Shown here piece by piece: positions 55,639-64,000 of a stretch of DNA of 64,000 nt. The notes beneath the pieces were generated by a model. It searched no databases. It was given only the letters and a program-made list of their open reading frames with translations, and was not told the DNA's origin. Origin of the DNA: Hawksworthiomyces lignivorus (taxonomy: Eukaryota > Ascomycota > Sordariomycetes > Ophiostomatales > Ophiostomataceae). Numbering within the stretch: the stretch's first letter is position 1; the number at the start of each line of letters is the position of its first letter. The position numbers were made by a program, and so were the translations under genes. The stretch lies in contig NTMA01000001.1 of NCBI GenBank assembly GCA_002917075.1, positions 1,116,001 through 1,180,000 on the forward strand. Direction: 5' to 3'.

Positions 55639-57547
55639 ATGATAGACGAAGACTATTTGAAACCAGCGAAGGCGTTCCTTGAATGGTTCAAGGAATGGCC
55701 CGGGACCACTTTTCACAAAGATATTGAAATCGTGGATCTGCGAGCGAGGGGGGCAGGGCGAGGAATTGGTGAGTAGTGGAAGAGAAAGCTCTTTAAACAG
55801 AACAACTGGTGAATAAACAGAACAACTGGTGAAGTTACAGCTATGGGTGGGCTGACTTTTCCAAACCAACAGTTGCTAAGGCGGATATCGCGCCAGATAC
55901 CGTTCTGTTTACCATACCGCGTAAGGCTATCATCAGCTCAACAACCTCTAATCTAACGTCGCTTATTCCATCTATCTCCAAGGAAAGCGGACAGTCTGCA
56001 GAAGTTGATGATGAGAATGACAATGAAGATGAAGATGAAGAAAGTGATGACCAAGAACCTTGGACGTCTTTGATACTCGTTATGATTTACGAGTTCCTTC
56101 GTGGGGGCAACTCTCCCTGGAAGCCATATTTTGATATTCTCCCGGTCACATTTGACACCCCTATGTTTTGGGCGCCTGAAGAACTGGCAGCTTTGCAAGC
56201 AAGTCCAGTAGTTGACCGTGTTGGAAAAGCTGAGGCAGATGAGATGATCAAGACCAAAGTCCTCCCCGTTATCCGTGCGCACAGCAGCGTTTTCTTTCCT
56301 GGCGGCTCAAAATCATTATCAGATGAAGAACTGATGAACCTCGCTCACCGTATGGGTAGCACTATAATGGCATATTCATTTAGCCTAGAGAACGAGGAAG
56401 ATGAAGATGACGAAAGTGATGCGGAAGAAGAAAGTGAAGGGGAAGAAGACGAAGAGATGAAAGAGGTTGGTGATCACAGTCATCAGCATGGTCCAGATTG
56501 CGACCACGACCACGACCACGACGATGATGGCGACGACGACGAGAACTTCAGCGGCTGGGTTGAAGACAAAAACGCCCATATTCCCCTTGGCATGGTCCCT
56601 ATGGCTGACATGTTGAATGCCGATGCCGAATTTAATGTACGTAGCTCTCCAAGAACAACGCAGATGATGCTAAGCTGACAGACTGTAGGCCCATATCCAT
56701 CACGGCGTTGACGCTCTCACTGCCACCGCCGTACGGCCCATTAAAGCTGGCGATGAAATATTGAACTACTATGGCCCTCTATCAAACGGAGAGCTGCTGC
56801 GGCGCTACGGTTATACAACCGAGAAGCATGAGCATTTCGACGCTGTGGACATACCATGGTCGCTTGTCCAGGATCGGTTGGTGGCCGAGTTGGGCCTGAA
56901 AGCGAGCGAAGTTTCTAAAATTGTAAGAACCGTGTAGCTTCCATTTTCGCCCTCATTACCATTAATTAACATGACAGATTGATATTCTGGATGCCGACGA
57001 GCTGGAAGATCCCATCATGATAGACCGCGAGTTTGAAGAAGATGAGACGACAGGCCATCTCACCACCCCTTCGTCAGGTTATGTTCTGACTGAGCTACCG
57101 CCGATGCTGCGCCGGCAGTCGCGCGCATTTGTAAAAGTCGCCTTGAAACGGCAACAGAAGAAGCAGGAGAAAGAGCAGCACAGTCGAAAGAATCAAAAGA
57201 CGAAAGGCGCAGCGAAAGACAACAAAAGCCAGAAGTCAGATAAAGAGATCGTAGCTGCAGCCATCACAAGCGCAATTTCTACGCGACTGGCCGCCTACAA
57301 GACCACATTAAAGGAAGATATCGCCGAGTTTGAGAAGCTAACTTTGGAGGCAAATCCATCTTCTAGCCGCCTGTACTCCGCCTTGAGGGTGCGCATCGGC
57401 GAGAAGCGTCTTCTAACAGAAGCGCTGGCCTTGGCCAAAGGGGCTTCAGATTCCGACAAGGACAGCAGTAAAGAGAACAGGAAAGATCAGCAGAGTCGCG
57501 GCAACACTGAGCAGCCAAGCAGCAAGAGACAGAAAACTAAGAAGTGA
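55639..57547 (+). CDS. RKM4: SET-domain ribosomal lysine methyltransferase, Rkm4/SETD6 type
   Basis: Predicted 565 residues. Exons 55639-55768, 55873-56636, 56689-56922 and 56978-57547, in phase. Order: N-terminal FLEWFKEWPGTTFH and the SET-N strand (VDLRARGAGRGIVAKADI); an acidic insertion near residues 80-100; the iSET region (PWKPYFDILPVTFDTPMFW, as in Rkm4/SETD6/LSMT); a second, very acidic and His-rich insertion (about 215-268, including the HDHDHDDD run after Cys253); SET-C with PMADMLNADAEFN and EILNYYGPLSNGELLRRYGY; then a Rubisco-LSMT-type substrate-binding domain. In yeast Rkm4 monomethylates 60S protein Rpl42. The C terminus is Lys/Ser-rich. The insertions are longer than I expect for the family. 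Confidence 0.9.
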
Positions 57548-57739
57548 TTAGAAGCGGCTTCAGCACTTTCACGAGGCCAATGTTTGGGACATAAATATCT
57601 CATTGATAGTAGCATGTCACAACCCTAAATTAGAAAATAGACTTAGACGCCATTGAAACTACGAATCATTACCATGCAGCCAAATGCTTCCAGAACCAAG
57701 CCCAGTCCATCTATCCACAACTCCATTTCCATTATGTTA

Positions 57740-59419
57740 TTACTTTGCCTTCGGGTTTTTTCTGACAAGCCCCGCGCTGAGAATGTTTACTCCTGAAGAT
57801 GCAGCCTCGTCATTTTGTGAATTTGCGACTACTTCTGGCGTCCCATTTTCTGCTGTTGTGTCAGTGCCTTTAGGTTTTTTGCGAATCAGGCCAGTGTTAA
57901 GCATGTTTATGGCCTCGCCACCTTCTCCATTGCTAGATGTTCGCTTTCTCTTCACCAATCCGCTAAGATCGTTCGTCACGGGAAGAGCTGCCTTTGCTGA
58001 TGCTACAGGGAGGGCTGTTGCGGTCTCCTTCTCGCCGTGAACCTCCAACCCCCACTCGGCCCCCATCCCTGTCTCATTGATCCACCGCCTTGTGCTGATC
58101 AAGCTCTTCTCCAACGACGAAAAGTCCAGTTGCAGGAGCAACTCGACTGCACGTTTGTAGTCGACTTCTTCGACGACGCGCGTCCCCCGACCTTCAACCG
58201 GCCAGCTGTAGTACGCAGTGGATACCGGTGGGCGTGCAGCGAGGTAATTGCGCTGCTGGGTTTTGACGCGGGGCAAGCGGGGGACGATTTGTCCGCGGAG
58301 CACTTTCTTATGCTTTTTCTTTCGTCCGTTGCTTCTCCCTTCCGAGGGGTCTGGAGGTCGCGATGAATCACCTGAAGAGTCTTGCTTCTGCCAGGGGTTA
58401 AACACCACCCAGATAAATCCAGTGAGGCGGCCACTCGAGCACTCTTGCCGGAACGCCATCATCTCCCAGAATTGGTCAAGTGTTTTGACACTCTTCCAAG
58501 CCCCGTCTCCCTGCTCCGCTGCGGCGCGCTCAGCTTCTTCGTCTAGCTCGTCTCGGAATCGGGATTTGGGGTCGTCCGGATACTGCGGTACGAGGCATCT
58601 CGGTGGCACGCCGCCGCTGCGGCCTTCATGGACGTAATGAGAGATTTCTTCCAGCGGATGGCCAAGAGCCCAATTTTGAGAACTCACTGGCGTGCGTGGA
58701 AGAAACGCGCGAGTCTCGTATTGATCTAGGCCTGGGACTATTAGATAGCCCTTGATATCCTTCCAAGCTGTTTTCTTTTCGCCTTGACCGTTTTCTTCGC
58801 CGCCTACTGATCCGACCTGTGGCTCTCCAATCAATGGGTTGAGCACACGACACCACCACTTCACCAGCCCCCGGTCATCCAGCACATGTTTGCCAGCATT
58901 CTCCACACTTCTGGGAAACAGGTACTGTGACTGTGCCCGGGCAAACAGGCTCACCACAGATTGGATGTGCTTGCGCTGGCGCTGTTCCACAAGGTATGCG
59001 AGAAAGGTGAAGATGACTTCGCGGATTGGGGACGGGGTGCCTTTGGGAAGATTAAGAAGGTGCAGATAGCCGGAGGAATCAGCCTTCGATACGAAGAAGG
59101 TGCTCGAGAAGGCCGTTGTGAAGATAAAAACTTCAAGAGCGAAAGCAATGACTTGTTGAGGTCGTGCAGGCTTCTGCGTTGCGAGCTCTTCTAGCGGTTC
59201 CATATCGATGGTGACGGAGAGAAAATGGCTCTCACAGTAGGTTCGATCGGGGAGCTCGCCGGGCGGTGCATTGAACAGGGCTTCGGCCCGTGTGGGTGGT
59301 GTGGAGAGGTGGTAGACGCCAAAGGTATAGCCTTTGGGGAGGACGGCTGCCAGCTTCTCGAGCAGAATGTTGCTGCTCCGGAAGCGATCTGGGCCAGACG
59401 ATGTCCGAGGAGAATGCAT
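57740..59419 (-). CDS. RTT109: Histone H3-K56 acetyltransferase Rtt109
   Basis: Intronless, 559 residues from MHSPRTSSGPDRFRSSNILL. The conserved p300-like fold carries LPKGYTFGVYHLSTPPTRAE, FARAQSQYLFPRSVENAGKH and the family-defining LDDRGLVKWWCRVL, whose acidic pair is Asp181-Asp182. A long disordered insertion with Lys/Arg-rich RKKKHKK precedes the C-terminal YKRAVELLLQLDFSSL motif. The tail has two copies of an N-x-L-x-x-G-L-x-R-K-x-P-K motif (505-517 and 545-557) and a related GLVKRKR at 487. With Asf1 and Vps75, Rtt109 acetylates new histone H3 during DNA replication in the nucleus. RTT109 is fungus-specific in this form. Confidence 0.96.
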   Translation of the reverse strand: MHSPRTSSGPDRFRSSNILLEKLAAVLPKGYTFGVYHLSTPPTRAEALFNAPPGELPDRTYCESHFLSVTIDMEPLEELATQKPARPQQVIAFALEVFIFTTAFSSTFFVSKADSSGYLHLLNLPKGTPSPIREVIFTFLAYLVEQRQRKHIQSVVSLFARAQSQYLFPRSVENAGKHVLDDRGLVKWWCRVLNPLIGEPQVGSVGGEENGQGEKKTAWKDIKGYLIVPGLDQYETRAFLPRTPVSSQNWALGHPLEEISHYVHEGRSGGVPPRCLVPQYPDDPKSRFRDELDEEAERAAAEQGDGAWKSVKTLDQFWEMMAFRQECSSGRLTGFIWVVFNPWQKQDSSGDSSRPPDPSEGRSNGRKKKHKKVLRGQIVPRLPRVKTQQRNYLAARPPVSTAYYSWPVEGRGTRVVEEVDYKRAVELLLQLDFSSLEKSLISTRRWINETGMGAEWGLEVHGEKETATALPVASAKAALPVTNDLSGLVKRKRTSSNGEGGEAINMLNTGLIRKKPKGTDTTAENGTPEVVANSQNDEAASSGVNILSAGLVRKNPKAK

Positions 59420-59848
59420 AGTGAAAGAAAGCGGTCATGAAGAGAGAAAAAGCTGGCTTGACATGGTGAATGGGCAGTATTGAACGAACAGGAATAGTTC
59501 TGAGCTGTGAGAAGCGCATCTGTTGCCTACAGGTGGCTACAGTGATGCGCTTCACGTCGCGAGAGCGTGTCGTTCCCCGGATTCGGGAAACGCTAAATTT
59601 TAGGTCATAGAAAGTATATTATCTGTGATTTTGCATGAAGGAATACCTAAAGATACATATTTCTTATGCGAAGCTGTACTTGCACATTCGCTATCGCTCA
59701 CCTTATCACACGTGATACTGCACCAATTCGGATCTAGCTCGTAAATCGAATTGACGAAAAAAAGTTTTGGTGATTTCACGACTCTTAGACGGACATGCCT
59801 AGGAAGCACTACGATTGTTTCAAAGGATCGTCCCGACTGATACGCAAA
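59420..59848. other. Divergent promoter region RTT109/mL57
   Basis: 429 bases between divergent starts. The mL57 frame stays open from 59795, but the later ATG at 59849 is preferred. Confidence 0.5.
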
Positions 59849-60779
59849 ATGTCCCTAACACGGCGAACACTGCAGAGCAGTGCAAACTTACTACCGGCAT
59901 CGCGACCCGCTTCGCGGCAGGCGCTTTGCTGCCACCGGCGATTCCTCACGTCATCCAACCCCAGAAATAGCGACACAGCCCCAACGGAAGAAGCTTCGTC
60001 CCAGACAACAGCAGCGACTGGGGACGAGCGGCCACGATGGTCTTATACCCCAGAGCGTATGAAAGCACCTTTCTCCTTGCAACAGCCAAAAGACCCGCGC
60101 CGTTCAATATGGAAGGTCAACGATGATCCGGCGAAGCTCGATCGCATGTACGAGAAGCTGCTGGGGCGTGACCTGACACGCTCGTTGCCAGAAGAGTTGA
60201 AGTGGCTGGCAGTGACACACAAGAGCTTCGACAACGGCCGCCGAGGTTTCAACACACGGCTGGCGTTCTATGGTGAGCAAGGGCAAAGCACCGCAGCCCA
60301 TCTGCGACGGACATGCTGCTGACGTCGAGGGCAGGCCGCATGATTGTGGCTCTAGAGACGACCCGCGCAATAATGGGTTCGCCGGTGGATAACAGCGCCG
60401 AAACTGCCGATCCTTATGGCCGGCAACCTTTCACACACCCGGCGCTCGAGAACGTCGACAAGCTGAATACGGTGCAGCCCCACCACTTTGCGAACCCCGA
60501 AAAACTGTCACAGCTCGCGAGGGAGGTGGGACTGCTCGGTGTGGTGCGGTGGAAGCCAAGAATGGTTAGTTTTTTTTTTTCATTGTGTATCTAGACGTTG
60601 TGTCTCTTGCCATATCAGCTAACATGTACATATAGCCTGAGAATCTCGAAGGATCTGGAGTCCACGTCGTGCTGACCTCGTCGCTTTTTGCTATTATTGG
60701 CGCTATCTCCCTACACTACGGCGCCGAGGTTGCCAATCGGGTGGTTGGAGAGCGCATTCTGAAGAGACTGGAAGCATAA
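59849..60779 (+). CDS. MRPL15: Mitochondrial large-subunit ribosomal protein mL57 (RNase III-like)
   Basis: Predicted 265 residues. Exons 59849-60272, 60335-60564 and 60636-60779, in phase; the last donor is GTTAGT. The start at 59849 (MSLTRRTLQSSANLLPASRP) gives a basic, Ser/Arg-rich mitochondrial presequence; an upstream in-frame ATG at 59795 is possible. The RNase III-like fold appears in LPEELKWLAVTHKSFDNGRRGFN and LAFYGRMIVALETT, without the catalytic acidic signature of true RNase III, as in mL57/MrpL15 of the yeast mitoribosome. The C-terminal part reads ENLEGSGVHVVLTSSLFAII and GERILKRLEA. It is a structural component of the mitochondrial 54S subunit. Confidence 0.87.
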
Positions 60780-60984
60780 CTGATAAATTGGGCCGAAAAT
60801 TATCCACTGTATAAAAGAAGATGGGAAGAACCTGGGTACATCCATGGGGTAGTTATGCTGTTTGAACAATGGTCTGATCTGTATATTATGCATCAAGGGG
60901 ACATGAACGAGCCTCGTCTCTGCAGAGATATGAAAAAAAGACATCACTTCATTTAATGTTCGTTGGTCTAGTGTATACATTACA

Positions 60985-62121
60985 TTATATTTTCTTCCCG
61001 CGAAGAACAGGCCGGTGTTTCAGAACAGCTCTTCTTTTTTCCACTTGAAGCGGTACTACATCAAGGATGGCCGGTAAGATCTTAGCTTCCGTTTCTGATA
61101 CCGCGTCTCTTCCAAAGGCGAGATCTAATATACGCAGGGGACAATTGCCCACGTCCATCCATCCTCCATTATGCTTGTAGGGACTCCTCAGCTCCCTTCC
61201 ACGGCCAACCTCGAAGCAGCGGTATACGTATGTGTCGTGGCAGTCGATGAATGCGCAGTGCCCGTCAGTCCAGTCAGGAGGAGGCATGCGGCTGTTGTAG
61301 AGAACAAGGGTGAGCTGTTCGAGATGTCGGAAGATGGTGCGGCTCAGGGCCTGCATGGTGATGCCAGAGCCGGGGTAGTCAAACGAGGAAGCGGACAGCG
61401 CAAGCCGGCGGAGACCATACTCCCCTGCTTCAGCGCCGTCCAGAGGGGAGTGGCTCGGATCCCGCGGCCCCCGTCGAAAGCCATCTGCGCTCCGGTATTC
61501 GCGATCCTGGTCAGCGATGTGCTGCAGCAGCTGCACGGTCTGCGCCAGATGAAACTCCCCCAGCACCACTAGCGTGTCGACCTGCGGCGCCAGGTACAGC
61601 CGGCGGTGCACGTCCAGGCGGGCCTCCCCAGCGCGCTCGCAAGGGGTGTTGACCGCCAGCCGGATTGTGGTCGTGTAGTGCGTCAGCGCACAGGCGCGGG
61701 CCTCGAACGAGACGGCCAGTACGGCGGGATTGGCGCTCAGGGACTGCCACTTGGGCGATGACGCTGCAGCGCTGACGCCGTTGACGTATACGCTCTTGTC
61801 GCCATCTGCATAGTGCACTTTGCGGCGGTGAATCTCGACAGTGCGAGGTTCGAACGAGAAGTGCCAGATCTTCAGGCGCAGCTCCGTGGGCAAGTCAGGA
61901 AAGCGAACGAAGGACGTAGGAGGTATTAATAATGCCGCTGTTCTTGCCGAGGCTATTGGCGATCCTAATGCATCAACAGCCTTGTCCAATACAGGTGCCG
62001 AGATTGTCGCAGAAGCAAGCAGCTCGGTTACAGCAGCGAGATGCTGGCCAGTCTCCTGAATCTGCGCGGCGCTGCCTACGTTTCCCAGATGTCCAGCTGG
62101 TGGATCCTGCAGCGCACCCAT
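60985..62121 (-). CDS. 2EXR-domain hypothetical protein
   Basis: Intronless, 378 residues. After a variable N terminus of about 70 residues the FVRFPDLPTELRLKIWHFSF segment is the hallmark of the fungal 2EXR domain (F-box-like start, LPxELRxxIW), followed by RTVEIHRRKV and, further on, NPAVLAVSFEARACAL and DTLVVLGEF, the usual downstream blocks. These proteins are strongly expanded in Pezizomycotina; their function is unknown. The C terminus is basic. It converges on mL57 with 205 bases between stops. Confidence 0.88.
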   Translation of the reverse strand: MGALQDPPAGHLGNVGSAAQIQETGQHLAAVTELLASATISAPVLDKAVDALGSPIASARTAALLIPPTSFVRFPDLPTELRLKIWHFSFEPRTVEIHRRKVHYADGDKSVYVNGVSAAASSPKWQSLSANPAVLAVSFEARACALTHYTTTIRLAVNTPCERAGEARLDVHRRLYLAPQVDTLVVLGEFHLAQTVQLLQHIADQDREYRSADGFRRGPRDPSHSPLDGAEAGEYGLRRLALSASSFDYPGSGITMQALSRTIFRHLEQLTLVLYNSRMPPPDWTDGHCAFIDCHDTYVYRCFEVGRGRELRSPYKHNGGWMDVGNCPLRILDLAFGRDAVSETEAKILPAILDVVPLQVEKRRAVLKHRPVLRGKKI

Positions 62122-62669
62122 TCGGACAGAGGGGGTTTTAAATTGAAGATATGGTGCTTAGTGGCAAGGAGATAAATCAGGAAAGGGAAATCTGGGGAAA
62201 TCTGTCAGAAAAACAGGGATCCGTGACAGCGCAACGTCTCTTCCTTTCAAAGCGTCTTAATTTGGCAAACGCAGCCTTGTCGATCCATGTGGCTCAGTGG
62301 CCAGGATATATTCATAGATTAGAGACCAACGGGATTTTGTGTGCGTGAGTATGTGTGTGTACCCGACAAAAAGCATGGAATAAAAACAACTGACCCATTT
62401 TTAAGCAGAGCCAACGCCAGACAGCGGGAAGCCTGCAGTATATGCAGTATCTGCAATATATGCAGGTCAGTCTCGTGATGTCATCTGTAGGGCGCAAATT
62501 GGGGTAAAAATAGTGGTTACCGTCGGTTTTTGCTATCTCTTCTCTTCTAGCTATCCACTAGCTTTACAAGCCAGCATTCTTAGTTTACGGGGGAAGTTCA
62601 AGACCCTGATATCGTAACAGCAAGCAATACGACTCTCAAAAATAGCATATTCTTTAGCCTGCTACAAAC
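62122..62669. other. Intergenic 2EXR promoter / EthD-like 3' side
   Basis: 548 bases, no gene seen. A short TGCAGTATATGCAGTATCTG near-repeat occurs at about 62433-62465. Confidence 0.5.
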
Positions 62670-63603
62670 TCAAATACCCACTGTCTCCGCGTCTACAAAA
62701 GCCGTATCCGCATCGCCATAAGTCCGCGCAAGGCGGAATGGCAGCACTTCAATCCCATGGACCAGGCTCTCCATGTTTCGTGTCGTATCCGATTTAGCCT
62801 CGCTTCCCAGTAGCGCCGTCGTTGAACGTGATAGACTGCCTTTGTCGAAACTGTGTGTGTTGTCGAACTCATGAAGAGTCAGCCAAGTTGGCTGTCTGGA
62901 TTTCGGTGCCGCCGGCTGTGAATTGTTCTGTTGTGTTTTCCGGCGAATTTCGTTCTGCATGACAACCTCAAAGCGCGTAGATCTCATCCATCCAGAGAGT
63001 TGCGCTACTTCTTGCATATACGTATTGCGGTACCAGTCGTGGAACCCATCAACGCCAATTGTGTCTGTGCCGTCCGCAGCAGCGACTGGCAGCTCGATGA
63101 TCTCCGACATCAGGAGAACGCCATGGCCTGTGACTGGCGGGTTAGACTATGATTCAGAATAAGTGACCATATGAATGCAACGCCAGACCATCTTTTCCAT
63201 CCTTCTTCTTCCAGGTCTCTGTGTGGTGCCCAAACCGAGCGAAGAAAGATGTAAAGCGTCCAATGGGTCCACCACCAGGAAGCGACGGATGGTGAACAGG
63301 AACCGAACGATAATCTGGGCTGGTCATGAGCTCCAAGTCGGGAACCTTATAAAAAACCAAAAAAGGCATTGCCCACGACGCATCGGAACACTCATAGCGC
63401 CACGCCGCTGGTAAGGGAAGATCCGCTTTGGCGTGTATGAAATCGGGGATGTGGATCTCTTCATACCACCGGACGAAGTCATCGTAGGAGAGTGTGGTGC
63501 TAGTATCGGGGCTGGCCGGATCATGATCATTGTCAACACCGGAATTGACCCAGAAAATTCCCGGTCCCGACAGCTGGGGTTGAACTTCGTCTTGTGGTGC
63601 CAT
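62670..63603 (-). CDS. EthD-like two-domain dimeric alpha/beta-barrel protein
   Basis: Predicted 290 residues. Exons 63189-63603 and 62670-63127 with a 61-base intron (branch TCTAACCC), joined as KKKDGKDGHGVLLMSEIIEL. Each half contains a W-Y-x-x-x-[HY] type helix of the EthD/dimeric alpha-beta barrel superfamily: FVRWYEEIHIPDF in the first and FHDWYRNTYMQEVAQLSG in the second, each followed by a strand leading to R(Y/F)E. A duplicated fold is therefore likely. Single-domain EthD relatives act in polyketide or aromatic degradation; for this fungal group the function is unknown. It is the last gene of the window. Confidence 0.78.
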
Positions 63604-64000
63604 AGTCAGCGGTTGGGCCTACGAAACTGTACTGCTTGAAACCATTCAGTTTTGCAAGGCTACATCAACGGGGATGTGAGGACTTATAGATCAATTTTCT
63701 ACATATTCATCCCGGGAGAATAGCCGCTTGATACTGCCAAAAACCGTGTCAATTTGATTCCCTTCGCGCGGACACAGAGCGTATGAATACCAATTCCCTG
63801 CACGTTCTCTTATGATATTGTCGGCACCTTTTTACACCCATGAAAAAAGAGCAAACCACTTTCCGCACGAAATTTCTGGGGGGAATTAGGATGCCTTCAG
63901 ATGGCAAGCAATTTAGAATGTATAAAATAGTAAGGCCTCTCGCCACATTCATGGCAAAAGAGTGGATTGAATTCAGTGTGAACTAAATCAACAAAATAAC
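63604..64000. other. Window end, upstream of the EthD-like gene
   Basis: 397 bases of AT-rich upstream DNA. A minus-strand frame at 63749-63952 has no recognisable feature, so I do not call it. Confidence 0.5.

Noticed and set aside
1..64000. CRISPR array, rRNA genes, transposons, PKS/NRPS genes
   Set aside because: Looked for and not seen. There is no regularly spaced repeat array, no transposase or reverse-transcriptase frame, and no backbone synthase domain.

Overview
The window looks like nuclear DNA of a filamentous ascomycete (Pezizomycotina, probably Sordariomycetes; the class is inference). The support is: short spliceosomal introns with GTANGT-like donors and CTAAC/CTGAC-like branch sites; fungus-specific families (Rtt109, 2EXR, BBE-like oxidases); secreted plant-cell-wall hydrolases; GC-rich coding blocks set in AT-rich intergenic DNA; and an intronless tRNA-Arg. 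I see no transposon, rRNA, CRISPR or prokaryotic operon structure. Gene models were spliced by hand by matching donor/acceptor phase to protein continuity.

Layout. 1-4.5 kb: gene-free, pyrimidine/purine-skewed DNA with a 43-base A run. 4.5-6.8 kb: mitochondrial [2Fe-2S] ferredoxin (Yah1) converging on the rRNA-processing factor Rrp15. 7.2-9.6 kb: secreted GH3 beta-xylosidase. 11.2-15.3 kb: an uncertain small gene and a large membrane-anchored protein of unknown function. 16-22.4 kb: four co-oriented enzyme genes (catechol-type O-methyltransferase, SDR, secreted BBE-like FAD oxidase, PAP2 phosphatase). 22.6-23.7 kb: GH10 endoxylanase with XlnR/Xyr1-type promoter sites. 25.4-26.4 kb: a bacterial-style solute-binding-fold protein. 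26.4-32.8 kb: gene desert with one tRNA-Arg(UCG) and a possible 55-residue membrane peptide.

32.8-42.2 kb: sugar-type MFS transporter, SDR, NmrA-like protein, prolyl-4-hydroxylase-like dioxygenase and an NAD-dependent epimerase, all on the plus strand. 42.6-44.3 kb: SRP54. 44.6-46.8 kb: a proline-rich protein with a glycine-zipper segment and two C-terminal repeat blocks. 49.1-51.4 kb: an 8-exon MFS transporter. 53.8-63.6 kb: UDP-glycosyltransferase, ribosomal lysine methyltransferase Rkm4, histone acetyltransferase Rtt109, mitochondrial ribosomal protein mL57, a 2EXR protein and an EthD-like protein.

How they fit together. Housekeeping genes (Yah1, Rrp15, SRP54, Rkm4, Rtt109, mL57) alternate with accessory metabolism. 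The GH10 xylanase and GH3 beta-xylosidase together would take xylan to xylose. The 16-22 kb and 33-42 kb blocks look like small metabolic neighbourhoods, but no PKS, NRPS or terpene synthase backbone gene is present, so a secondary-metabolite cluster is only a hypothesis. I found no clearly new defence or mobile system. The most unusual items are the repeat protein at 44.6-46.8 kb, the solute-binding-fold protein, and a 9-base motif (TACTCCGTA) recurring in the non-coding DNA.
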